Source: Tubiluchus corallicola | Lineage: Eukaryota > Priapulida > Priapulimorpha > Priapulimorphida > Tubiluchidae | Direction of reading: 5' to 3' | Length of the DNA stretch: 64,000 nucleotides | NCBI GenBank assembly: GCA_030141605.1 | Contig: JAQGDQ010000286.1 | Location: forward strand, 67,501 to 131,500 | Shown here: piece after piece, positions 12,330-23,753 of the stretch | Layout: the number at the start of each line of letters is the position of its first letter | How positions within the stretch are numbered: position 1 is the first letter of the stretch | The notes under the pieces: generated by a model | Seen by the model: only the letters and a program-made list of their open reading frames with translations | Database searches by the model: none | What the model was told of the DNA's origin: nothing | Program-made: the position numbers and the translations under genes

Positions 12330-12805
12330 CACAATAATTGCTACAGACGTGCTTAGCAGAATGAAACTGTATCAACAAAGTATACCTTATAAATTATTGA
12401 TATTTAATTCGTTATTTAATTAGTTAATTATATTAATAAAGATTTCGAAAATTCACCCCCTAATTGCTATAGACGTGTTTCGGAGAATGAAACAGTGTCA
12501 ACAAAGTATACTTTATAAAATATTCATATGTAATTAGTTTATTTAATTAGTTAATTATATTAATAAAGATTCCGAGACTTTCTCACGATAATTACTACAG
12601 ACGTCCTTTATTATCAAAGCGTATCAATAAAGTATACTTTGTAAATTATTAATATTTAATTAGTTAATTATATTAATAATGATATCGAGAATTCCCCCAC
12701 TAAGTGCTACAGGCGTGCTTCGGAGAATGAAACTGTATCAACAAAATATACTTTGTAAATTATTAATATTTAATTAGTTTATTATTAATAAGGATTTCGA
12801 ATGGC
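12330..12805 (+). repeat. Four-unit tandem repeat, unit about 105-130 bp
   Basis: Four diverged units each start with a GCTACAGACGTGCTT-like block, continue through ATGAAACTGTATCAACAAAG and TATACTTTATAAA, and end TTAATTATATTAATAAAGAT. The units start near 12340, 12467, 12588 and 12706. They lie in the loop of the long inverted repeat. Confidence 0.85.
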
Positions 12806-13174
12806 ATAAATCATTATCATTATTTTAATAACCTCGTGTATGTAAGATATAAAGGTTAATGTTGGCCACTATTCAATTCAATTCAAATTTTGAAATATAA
12901 ATTTTTAATATAAATAGACGAAAATAACAAACGAATCATCAAAAACATTAATTATCGGTTTTGAAGAAAATTAAACAATTTTTATCAAATTAACTTGACT
13001 TTTCATAGTTATAATTTAAATTGAAACTTAATTTAAATAGTTATAAATAGTTACTTTCATAACTTATCAAATTTTCATAACGTACATTAGAAATATTCCT
13101 AAGAAAAATCCCAATTTTTCACATTTAAAAGGTGATTTGTTTCCAGGAATGTCATCAATGAGGCTTCGTATATC
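12806..13174. other. AT-rich spacer
   Basis: No gene. The segment at 13111-13160 is a diverged copy of 13381-13431 in the adjacent inverted-repeat arm (shared CCAATTTTTCACA and AAGGTGATTTG blocks). Confidence 0.5.
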
Positions 13175-13995
13175 CACAATAATTACGTAAATTCTGTGTA
13201 GACGTTGTTTTTCAGTCATTTTACTGGGGTGACCACGCAAAATTCTGTCTTAAGGGCGCCACACGTGTTTTAGTAACAACTGAAACTCATATAAATACCC
13301 ACTAAATTCGTACTAAATCAGTATGTCTCAATGATAAAGATGGTCGAAGTAATGAGATTTCAGCAAATAGATTCATTGCCAATTTTTCACAATTAGAAGG
13401 TGATTTGGTTTCCATGAATATTACCGATGACCTTCAGTGAGCTGCAACAATTCGACTGAGACCCCCCGCCATTATTTTTCGAATGTTAAAACTGTGATAT
13501 ACACAGAACATTATCGACACGTAACTCAAGAATTACATGGCAACCCTAGACCTGCTATTATTTACAACAACATTTCTCATAAACTCAGATCAGGTCATCC
13601 ATCCAGTAGCATTCTCTTCAAATTGTTGCGGAACTACATAAAGTCAATTAAACGTTTTGCTAATTGATTGTACGTTTAACTGTATATTGAATTATAACCT
13701 GAATTATTTTAAATTTTGGACTTTTGAATTAAACACCAGTTATTGAGCAATCATGCTTTTGTATAACTAATAGGATGATGTACATTGATAATTGTTTCTG
13801 GTATCACTTCTGTACTCTGTGGGCTTTGTATATTTCAATTTTAAGTGTTAGCTAATGAATTACTTGTGTTTTTGAATTAACCATCTATGTAACTACATTC
13901 TTGATAACCAGTTGTATATAACTGTTCTCAACTAAAATGTATTTGTTGCAAAATGGAAAAACTCCGATCACTAATATTACTGTATGTCAACCCAG
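13175..13995 (-). repeat. Long inverted repeat, right arm
   Basis: Reverse-complement partner of 9202-10057. It starts ACAATAATTACGTAAATTC and ends ACTGTATGTCAACCC. A 76-codon open frame here (13437-13667) is interrupted in the partner arm and shows no domain, so I do not call it a gene. Confidence 0.85.
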
Positions 13996-14124
13996 TTAAA
14001 CTAAATAAAGTTTATTCCTAGACTCTCCTAGGTAGTTGTGATTCAACTTAAGTCTAGATTTACGTAGGTTTTTTTTTGAAATTTCAGATGCAAGATTGTT
14101 CAAACGATCAACACATTAAAAAGC

Positions 14125-14737
14125 TTAAAAGGAAGACAGGATGATTTTTTATATACTACTCGAATTCCAAGTCCGGTAAGTACACATTTTAACACAATTA
14201 ATACTGCAAAAGCGTTTCTGATAATTAAAAAATAGATAAAAATCTTAATTAATAGCGGACGATCCCAACTATTGATGACATCACAAACGAACATAATTTT
14301 CAACAGCAAAAATATTCCACGAGCGTGTTGCACGTGTTTTCGAAAACGAAAATTGAAGTACAGTGCTACTGTAAGATATTCAGTGTAGTATACTAAAACT
14401 AGGCAAGTTTTAAGATAAAAATTCAAATTTGAAATTTATCGCGCATGAGCTGTCGAACGTGTGCCGTTCGTCACAAACTGACACGGCTGAAACGAGAGGT
14501 ACAGCACTTGTTTTTTGTGCAACGCGTTTCCGAAATGCAGTAGCTAGTTCCGTTTAACCAGCGAATATCGAAATACACGTAACAGTAAAGAACTAGTGGC
14601 ACGAGCATGAATTTGTGTTTGTATGGTAATACTTCTTTCACGTAAGTCATTTTTGAACAAATTCTGTTCCTTTTCAATATTTTAAAGAGTGGATTATTTT
14701 GACCTACAGTTATAGATTGGCTCTGGTTTTGCTTTAA
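14125..14737 (-). mobile_element. R1 TTAA-bounded repeat, full-length copy
   Basis: Bounded by TTAA at 14125-14128 and 14734-14737. It shares the whole interior with the copies at 10564, 44050 and 49072 but lacks the internal duplication seen at 10624-10790. It lies just outside the right arm of the long inverted repeat, in the same orientation as the copy inside the loop. Confidence 0.75.
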
Positions 14738-16506
14738 AGTTAACAGTAACCCGAAGAAATATATTTTTTTATTATAATAAATAAACTACATTAAATTAAC
14801 TACACCAAGCTGTTCTAAAAAGAATAAAAAATTAGTGATATTTTATCTCTTACCATGTTCGTGATCTGTTACAGAATTCAGTTGATGTAATTCAACCTCT
14901 GATTCAAAATCGTAACGTCAAAGACGTTTTTTGCAGTCTGCGCACAGCAAAACTAATAAATACATGAATTCTGATTTAGAATTTTAACACAATAATAATA
15001 AGTCTATGAGCACCTCAATTTAAAAACAGTAATTATATGTCTATAACCACGTGAACATAACAGCGCATTGTTCCCTTCATCAGACCATAGATACACCCCT
15101 TTATCAAACCATAGATACATTTTTGAAACATGAATTCATTCTGCTCCTAAACGCGTAGATGTATTACTCACACTTGAGGCAAAATTACAAAGTAACTTTC
15201 AGCCTGCAGACGTCAAACCACAATAAAACTGCTTAGAACTGCTAGCATTTATACTTATAGACTACATCTCTCCCCAAATCCTCCTATATCCTCTAAATGA
15301 GCTTTAGCAAGCCTATACAGACAGAAATTTAACTAATGCATATATACGTATATATATATCCTTTCACTAATTACTACCTGAAAGCTTACTAATTAAAATC
15401 CTCGTGACGAGTTTTTACGAATAAATGGCTTAGTCTGTATTAGAGCAGCTCGTTGAAAGAAACGCAAAGTCATTAAATCAGATTTTTCTCTGGAGTTTTC
15501 TGTTCATGGCGAGAGGTAAGGTTGGTGTTCCTGGGAAAATTATACGACAATTCTTCGTTAAGCGGGTTGCAATGCAAAACTTACCAAAGCATAAAAATAA
15601 AGGGCCAAATTCGGATGACGTCATACGTCTCGCGAGACCACGTGGAGCGCTCCTGGTGGAGGGTCGGCGTAGCTCATTATTTTGGCACTTCACTAACAGA
15701 AAGACTGAATGAGGGGAAAAAATCGGAAAGAGGATTGGGAAGTTATAAGCTGCTTAGCGACAAAATAAGCCTATTCCTACTAATAAGACAGAAAGGGTTT
15801 TTCTTCCTGATGAAACCAGCAGTGACACAAAGACAGAAAAAGAGAAAGAACACGGCAGCAAGAAATGGAACAGTCTGTGCACATCAGAAAAGGGGGAGGT
15901 TCTAGCAGCTCCTAAGTCTATTGATGTATACAATAACAATAATAATAATAACAACACCTCTTTAAATCCAGTATACTTTTTTTATACAATTTGCTTAGCT
16001 TTATTAAAACAGTTTTAGACGGTTGAGACTGAAGTTTAACTACGTTCCTGTTAAGCAATCCGTGTATCAGTGCGCCACGACAGAATGCGTGATTAACAAT
16101 AACAAAAAATTAGTTCCATTTGTAACGCTGGAATGGCGAATATTCCTTTATGCGATACGCTTACCGCAGCTTTACATGCGTGGAGAAATAGTGCTTAAAT
16201 CAGATTTTCGTTTCAATTTACTTCGACTAATAAAACCGGAAGTCCTCGAAGGCGCCGGAAGTCAAGTATTAAAGAGGCAAAATATGTTGGAGAAGCTGTT
16301 ATGGCTTCAAAGGCTGAGATTAACAATGCGTCGTGCTTAAAGTATTACTAACTTTCCTATAAGAGTAAAATATTTTTACGACATATTTTATACGACACTA
16401 AGAGAGAAAACTAACTAAATAAATAATCATGAATAATTAAAAAAAATTTAAGTAAATAAATAATTGAATAAATAGATAACAAAAAAGATAAATAAATAAT
16501 GATAGC
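14738..16506. other. Noncoding stretch, one candidate regulatory cluster
   Basis: Mostly AT-rich with no recognised gene. Open frames at 15522-15905 (127 codons) and 16023-16340 (105 codons) have no domain signal. The region 15,500-15,700 is locally richer in G+C and CpG and contains the palindrome cluster listed separately. Confidence 0.4.
15615..15653. promoter_or_regulatory. Cluster of four abutting perfect palindromes
   Basis: Within 39 bp lie ATGACGTCAT (15615-15624), GTCTCGCGAGAC (15627-15638), CCACGTGG (15638-15645) and GGAGCGCTCC (15644-15653). The first contains the full CRE site bound by CREB/ATF factors. The second contains TCTCGCGAGA, a known element of TATA-less, CpG-rich vertebrate promoters. 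The third contains the CACGTG E-box. The arrangement and the local CpG content suggest a promoter, but no gene start could be recognised on either side. Confidence 0.4.
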
Positions 16507-16585
16507 GATGAATGCCATGATACTGATGATGATGATGGCGGTAATAATGATCATGATGATAACGATGATGATGGTGATGATTGTA

Positions 16586-16681
<96 letters not shown>

Positions 16682-16798
16682 GTAGTGATGACGATGAATG
16701 CTATGATACTGATGATGATGATGGTGATAACGATGATGATGGTGTTGATGATTGTAATGATGATGAAGATGATCATGATGATCATGATGATAACTAAT
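16507..16798. repeat. (GAT/ATG)n microsatellite
   Basis: A trinucleotide array, pure from about 16587 to 16680, with degenerate GAT-rich flanks that share the block GATGAATGC-ATGATACTGATGATG on both sides (about 16506 and 16692). Open frames of Met or Ile runs are artefacts. Confidence 0.95.
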
Positions 16799-17356
16799 AT
16801 TCTATAATATTAGTTTTATCTATTTTTATCTATAATTATTTTGTTTGTCTGCAGTATCACTATATTTGAAAATTGTAATTAATTGCATATCTTGTTTTTT
16901 CTTGTATTTTTGGCACTAATAAATATGAAATATATTATTGATACACCTGTTTCGGGGGGCATAATATTTTGAAACAATGTTTGACACAAAGAAAATAAAG
17001 TCCCAGAATGGTACTTTTAAGTCAAAGTACTGGAATCAATTACTATAAAGATAATATGTTTATTGTGAATAAACAATAACAAAAACCAAGCGACGATTTC
17101 ACCGAATAAGCTTATCATTCCGTTATCACAGTTCTATTATATCATATAATATATATAATATATGTTTCATATATCACTACAGACAAAGAAATAAATATTC
17201 ATTTAGTTTATATGGGGAATATTTAAAATTCATTTTCGAATAGCTAATGAATCGTTCTGTTTTTAATTCAGTAGAAATGTCACACATACAATGAAAGATA
17301 AATTATATTTCTTATCCATCATAAAACAATGCCAAAGCAACGTTAAGGCAAATACT
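16799..17356. other. AT-rich spacer
   Basis: No gene or repeat family recognised. Confidence 0.5.
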
Positions 17357-18207
17357 GAAACTATATACTATATGCAGTAACTATACATTTGTTAGTAACT
17401 ATATACTATATGCAGTAACTATACATTTGTTAGTAACTATAGACTATATGCAGTAACTATACATTTGTTAGTAACTATATACTATATGCAGTAACTATAC
17501 ATTTGTTAGTAACTATAGACTATATGCAGTAACTGTACATTTGTTAGTAACTATAGACTATATGCAGTAACTATACATTTGTTAGTAACTATAGACTATA
17601 TGCAGTAACTATAATTTATCAGTATGTATAGACTATAGGCAGGAACTATAATTTGTTAGTAACTATATACTATATGCAGTAACTATACATTTGTTAGTAA
17701 CTATAGACTATATGCAGTAACTATACATTTGTTAGTAACTATAGACTATATGCAGTAACTATAATTTATCAGTATGTATAGACTATAGGCAGGAACTATA
17801 ATTTGTTAGTAACTATAGACTATTTTCAGTAACTATACATTTATTAGTAACTATAAACTATATGAAGTAACTATATTTTATTAGTAACTGTATATTATGT
17901 GCAGTAACTATGCATTTATTAATAACTGTACACTATATGCAGTAACTATATATTTATTAGTAACTATAAACTATATGTAGTAACTATACATTTATTAGTA
18001 ACTATACATTTGTTAGTAACTATAAACTATATGAAGAAACTATATTTTATTAGTAACTGTATATTATGTGCAGTAACTATGCATTTATTAATAACTATAC
18101 ACTATATGCAGTAAGTATACATTTATTAGTAACTATAGACTACATGCAGTAACTGTACAGCTATTAGTAACTATAGACTATATGTAATACTATAGACTTA
18201 CAGTAAA
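17357..18207. repeat. Minisatellite, unit about 38 bp (TAACTATA-based)
   Basis: About 22 units built on CTATATGCAGTAACTATACA plus TTTGTTAGTAACTATA. Variants include ATAATTTATCAGTATGTATA and GCATTTATTAATAACT, which recur in the same order, showing higher-order duplication. The right-hand third is more diverged. Confidence 0.95.
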
Positions 18208-19815
18208 CAGGCTTGCAGACTAAAATTGCAAAAAATGTTGCGAAATTTCAGTCAAATGTTTCCTAAGCATCTCGTAAACTGGCGCTAAACCCTTTCAGAC
18301 GTTCTTAAATTCTTTGTAAGCCTTTAGAACAGAGTTGGTTAATCCACGTCCCACTAGAAACGTTAGCATGTTGTAAATCATGTTGGCGATAAGTAATTTA
18401 GACGGTTTACGACACACACAGTATTATGATACAGCAGCGCGAAGCTTGCTAAGAACTCGAATCCCTCTAAATCTGCAGTGAGATTAATATCTATGACAAG
18501 GCCTATCAATAGAGGGAGTAATACTCTTAAATAAAGTCCTCCTTTCTGTTTGGGATTGTGGAAGGGGGAATTAACTAAGGAAGATAAGGCTTGTGTACGA
18601 ACTTCCCTAAATCTCACATTTGAGTTTCAGTCGTTGTGGAGTGAAGTTCGCTTGCGAGAAAAGTCGCGTTTAGCAGTAAAAAACGCAAAAAAGCAAAAAA
18701 ATCGCGTGCGTAAAAGTGTCGTGTGTGTGCGGTTAAACACGCTGGTTTTAAAATGGCGTCTCTATACGATGTGGCTTTGTCTTGATTACTGAATAATTAC
18801 CGTATTAAATATTGCTAATGTGTACGTTTGTGAGGTATACAAGCTTCAGCCTTTGGCAGCCAACGTAAGAATGCTTGCGTTGCCATTCTGACGTCCTTTA
18901 CGCCCGCGCCTAGGCCTTCTAGTCGCCTACGTAGGCGAAAGAATGGCCTGGCAGTGTTTCGCGCATTGATATCAACATAGTGAACAAAGAACTAAAGATG
19001 AGAAAGTAGAACTAGATTTTCACCGTCTATTTGACACACGAATCGACCTACAGTTTCGAATGTGTAGGCAGTCATGTTGGAATTAACTACTGTGTACTTG
19101 TTGCTAGAATTTCTCTTCGGAAAATGTTTTTATAAACGCATGCATGAATACTGAATGCATAAAGACTTGTTATAGAAGGGTCTATTTTAAGTGTGGTATA
19201 ATTTTTAACTACTGTGATAGTGCCCTAAATAATTTAAGCATCCTAGTAATTAGAATCAGCTTAATTAAAAGATAACAGCCCAGATGAAGTCGAAAGATAA
19301 ACAAATTCTGGAAGCGACAAACATTTCCAAGTTCAATTTTGACAAAAAAGCAAAGATTTACGCCATTCTAGTTTAAATTTAAGGTTTTGCAAGTATGTAA
19401 ACAAATGTATTTAAAGATATTCGTCACGCATGGTATATGGATCCAATATGATCCAGTTGGTGAGGCGTCAGGGACGTTGATACGGGGAGGAGGGGGCAGA
19501 GGGGGGTATTGTCATTTGACCAACTTACAAACATGTCTGTAAGATACCAACTTTTGTTATGAGCGCCAAAGAAGAAAGGAATTAAGAAATGACGGAGTTA
19601 AATGAACAAAAATTGAAAGGCAAAAATGTCAAGAAAATGTTTAGAGGTTGCGTTTTAGTTATTTGCATTGTTTAGGTATCAATATTTGGAGGTATCATTA
19701 CTGATACAAAATTCATTGTGTTTCAATATTAAATTGTTTTGAACTTCAGGTTCATCTTGCAGCTTTCAGTCTTCAGAAAATTGCCTGTGATATTCTATTA
19801 CCTAAAGAAATTTAT
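18208..19815. other. Noncoding stretch with a 16-bp palindrome and a G-run cluster
   Basis: No gene supported. A perfect palindrome TCGCCTACGTAGGCGA lies at 18923-18938, bracketed by the inverted pair GCCATTCT (about 18882) and AGAATGGC (about 18940). At 19483-19507 there are several runs of four to six G that could form a G-quadruplex. Confidence 0.45.
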
Positions 19816-19877
<62 letters not shown>

Positions 19878-20019
19878 TAAATATACACACGCACTCATAT
19901 ATATATATATATATATATATTATGTATATGAGTGCGTGTGTATGTGTGTTTGTGTGCGTGTGTGTGTGTGTGCGTGTGTGTGTGCGTGTTTGTGTGAGGG
20001 TGTTTGTGTGAGGGTGTTT

Positions 20020-20117
<98 letters not shown>
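19816..20117. repeat. Compound (CACATA)n-(TA)n-(TG)n repeat with inverted flanks
   Basis: A (CACATA)n run (about 19818-19878), a (TA)n core (19898-19920) and a long (TG)n run (about 19940-20117). The core is flanked by ATACACACGCACTCATATA and its reverse complement, giving a cruciform-capable dyad centred near 19910. Confidence 0.95.
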
Positions 20118-20118
<1 letters not shown>

Positions 20119-20407
20119 GTGTATGTAATAGCCAATTTTTTGCTTAAATTTCCTTTTACAATAGAATATCACAGAATTTTCGGGAGACCGAAAGCTACAA
20201 CCTCAAGGTCTAAACAATTTAATTTTGAAACAAAGTCACAAAATGGATTGATGAAAAGTATATTAATTATATACCTGCGTAGTTTTCACTTGTATCAACA
20301 ACAAATTACATTGTTGTTTGAATAATAATTATTTTTGTGAACCGCTGATGCATGGTGAGATTATAATGTATAATATATATACTATATAATATATAATATA
20401 TATTTGA

Positions 20408-20632
20408 ATGGAATAGAATAGAATAGAATAGAATAGAATAGAATAGAATAGAATAGAATAGAATAGAATAGAATAGAATAGAATAGAATAGAACAGCATG
20501 GAATAGAATAGAATAGAATAGAATAGAATAGAATAGAATAGAATAGAATAGAATAGAATAGAATAGAATAGAATAGAATAGAATAGAATAGAACAGAACA
20601 GAATAGAATAGAACAGCATGGAATAGAATACA
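20408..20632. repeat. (GAATA)n pentanucleotide array
   Basis: About 45 copies of GAATA. The variant GAACAGCATG occurs at about 20490 and 20610, implying duplication of a block of about 120 bp. It is the reverse complement of the array at 21145-21688. Confidence 0.95.
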
Positions 20633-20934
20633 TTATACAAAGTTGTAGCACCACAATTGTTAACGATATATTATATAATGAAATGATATCAAATTTAAAA
20701 TTTTAATTGAAACCTTGCATTTCAATAGCTTTAGGCGTCTTTTACTTTCAAATGGTGAATATTATTAGTGGAAGTTGTGATACGTACGTATATATATTTA
20801 TCTACACAATTTTTATATTTTAATATTGAACGTTTATTTTTCGAAAGTTTAATATTTAAAGTGGTAAATTAAGCAGTTTTTTAATTAATCCTCCTTTTAC
20901 CACAGTTTCTGTGTATCAAAGTAAAAATAAATTG
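20633..20934. other. AT-rich spacer between opposed pentamer arrays
   Basis: About 300 bp without gene or repeat signal. Confidence 0.5.
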
Positions 20935-21688
20935 CTATTCTGTTCTGTTCTATTCTGTTCTGTTCTGTTCTGTCCTGTTCTGTTCTTTTCTTTTCTTTTC
21001 TTTTCTGTTCTGTTCTTTTCTGTTCTGTTCTTTTCTGTTCTGTTCTGTTCTGTTCTGTTCTGTTCTGTTCTGTTCTGTTCTTTTCTGTTCTGTTCTGTTC
21101 TGTTCTGTTCTGTTCTGTTCTGTTCTGTTCTGTTCTGTTCTTTTCTATTCTATTTTGTCCTATTCTGTTCTATTCTATTCTATTCTATTCTATTCTATTC
21201 TATTCTATTCTATTCTATTCTATTCTATTCTATTCTATTCTATTGTATTCTATTCTATTTAATTCTATCCTATCCTATCCTATCGCATCGTATCGTATCG
21301 TATCATATCAAATGTTATCACATCATATCATATCATAATATATTCTGTTCCATCCTCTTCTATTTTGTTTTATTCTATTCTATTCTATTCTGTTCTATTC
21401 TATTCTATTCTATTCTATTCTATTCTATTCTATTCTATTCTATTCTATTCTATTCTATTCTATTTCATTCTATCCTATCCCATCCTATCGCATCACATCG
21501 TATCGTATCGTATCATATCAAATGTTATCACATCGTATCATATCATAATATATTCTGCTCCATCCTCTTCTATTCTGTTTTATTCTGTTCTACTCTATTT
21601 TATTCCTACTCAATTCTATTCTATTCTATTCTATTCTATTCTATTCTATTCTATTCTATTCTATTCTATTCTATTCTATTCTATTCTA
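20935..21688. repeat. (TTCTG)n to (TTCTA)n array with higher-order repeat
   Basis: The array starts as TTCTG/TTCTT units (20938-21142), shifts to TTCTA, and then shows two copies of a composite block of about 240 bp. Each block runs through TATCC, TATCG and TATCA units, then ATCAAATGTTATCACATC, then CATCATATCATAATATATTC-like sequence and CATCCTCTTCTATT (about 21145-21365 and 21375-21585). A final TTCTA run closes it. Predicted peptides are artefacts of the 5-bp period. Confidence 0.95.
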
Positions 21689-22445
21689 TCATTCTCTAAT
21701 GAAGAACTGGGTATAATAACACACTATACCTGTGTGAAATTCCGCACATGCGCATTAGGGACGCAGAAATCACACCTAATTACCTCGTTAATAATTAACG
21801 GATATTAATGAAGCGACTACACCACACTATACAATATTTATCTCAGGTGTAACATAATACACGTCAACACCTGTATGGGTCCAGGAGATAATGTATTAAT
21901 AACATTAAACGGATAATATTAACGCTCGTCGTCTCCGTAACGTGTAATTTGCGAGCATTAAACGTAAATTTTGTAATGGGATATATTAAAGATGGATACT
22001 AATTCAAGATCGTGTTACAGATAATCCAGGACGTGAAATTGTCTATGAAAATAATTAAATTAAACGACTTTATCACATGATTTTATTATTACTGCAGCAA
22101 CCCCCAAACTTATCACATTTTATCAAACATTGGATAAGTCTTCTCTCTTTAAAGGACAAGAAAAGGGGTACCCGAAGTAGGTTCCAGAAAATCGCTTTGA
22201 AATTATATAACTTTATAGCTATTTTATCCGTGCATCGTACTCGCGTTGAAGGGAATTTTTGTTTGTTTTCATTTTAAATCTCCCGCATTAGTGTTCTGTT
22301 CTCGCACAACGTAAATCAGGAAAAAGAAATGTTAAATTATGTCCCAAAAAACTTTCCATGCAAACTTATATTACTTAGTATTTTATTTACTTCGTTGAAA
22401 GACTAACTTTAAATAGGAAAGAAAATTATTTATTATTTAAAATGC
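21689..22445. other. Noncoding spacer
   Basis: No gene or repeat recognised in this 750-bp stretch. Confidence 0.5.
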
Positions 22446-22830
22446 TTTCCCAAATGGTAAAATGTCGTTGACTCCTGGGTGCACCACTCACTAACCAAAA
22501 TACTTATTTCTAATCTTATTGACAAGATATAATAATTTAAAATTTTATTTAATTAGCGACGTGTGCACTACGCATGCTCTGATTATTTCTTCAAACTTTA
22601 CTCAGTGTTATCTAAACTTGTTTCAAATAACCCATCGTCAAAATGGCTGCATCTAACGATCATCGCGAGTGTTTAAATATACGCGTTTTATACAGCGTTA
22701 ATAGCTGCATCTATAACGACATTTCAAATATACATGTTTTATGCAGCGTTACTGCCAACACAAGCGCTGTTTGCAAAAAGACAGTATGTAAGATGTATAA
22801 AAATTTCAAGACGAATGGTTTAAGCTTCTT
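22446..22830 (-). repeat. R2 repeat, minus copy with internal duplication
   Basis: Matches R2 at 23195-23480 in reverse complement, including the outer block around AGTGAGTG-TGCA-CCAGGAGTCA. Compared with other copies it has a duplicated segment: the TTTTATRCAGCGTTA block occurs at about 22685 and 22737. It forms the left arm of a foldback with the next copy. Confidence 0.8.
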
Positions 22831-23194
22831 GTAAGCGGAGGGTTTCTCATGCTTCATACATTGCAGGAGTGATCCGTCTTCCACACAGCATGAGTCCTGA
22901 TCGTAAATGATTTATGTTCAATTCTGTTTAAGACGTAAATATGAATCAACTTTGCTTTTATGGTAATTCATAGATAAACTAAATCCTGTCTTTCCAAAAT
23001 TCTGAATAAACGACAGTGAAATAAATTCATACTTCTGGAACGTAGCAATGATTCAGACGTTACTAAATTACTATCGACAAGGTAGTTATAAACTTATCAA
23101 AATTGCAATTGTTAAGATAATACTTGAATACCCGTAAAATAATGTGTTTTACAGTCTGTTATCTTTTACACTTATTTTATTTACAATTTTATAT

Positions 23195-23480
23195 ATATAC
23201 TTACATACTGTCTTTTTGCAAACAGGGCTTGTGTTGGCAGTAACGCTGTATAAAACTCTCGCGATGACCGCTAGATGCAGCAATTTTGACGATAGGTCAT
23301 TTGAAACAAGTTTAGATAACACTGACTAAAGTTTGAAAAATAATCAGAGCATTCGTAGTGCATTAGGTATTTACTAACTAAATAAAATTTTAAATTATTT
23401 ATTGTCTCTTGTCAATAAGATTAGAAATAAGTTTGTTGGTTAGTGAGTGATGCATCCAGGAGTCATTGATATTTACCATT
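23195..23480 (+). repeat. R2 repeat, plus copy
   Basis: Contains the family core GCAGTAACGCTGTATAAAAC (about 23238-23257), the CATTTGAAACAAGTTTAGAT block and the TGTCAATAAGATTA block. It is head-to-head with the copy at 22446-22830, separated by about 365 bp. Confidence 0.8.
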
Positions 23481-23516
23481 TGGGAAATTATTTTATATTA
23501 TTATATATATACATAT

Positions 23517-23753
23517 TCTATTGTATTGTGTTGTGTTGTGTTGTGTTCTGTTGTGTTGTGTTGTGTTGTGTTGTGTTATGTTACGTTGCGTTGCGTTACG
23601 TTACATTACATTACATTACATTACATTACATTACATTACATTACATTACATTACATTACACTACATTACATTACATTACATTACATTACATTACATTACA
23701 TTACATTACATTATATTATATTATATTATATTATATTATATTATATTATATTA
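23517..23753. repeat. Graded pentamer array TTGTG - TTACG - TTACA - TTATA
   Basis: One continuous 5-bp array whose unit changes by single steps from left to right: TTGTG (23523-23580), a short TTACG/TTGCG zone, TTACA (about 23600-23710) and TTATA (about 23711-23750). It begins about 40 bp past the R2 copy. Confidence 0.95.

Noticed and set aside
15522-15905. 127-codon frame beside the palindrome cluster
   Set aside because: No domain or family motif; overlapping frames of similar length exist on both strands, as expected by chance in this GC-richer patch.
16023-16340. 105-codon frame
   Set aside because: Ordinary composition but no recognised motif, no clear splice sites, and it ends shortly before a microsatellite. 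Kept out for lack of support.
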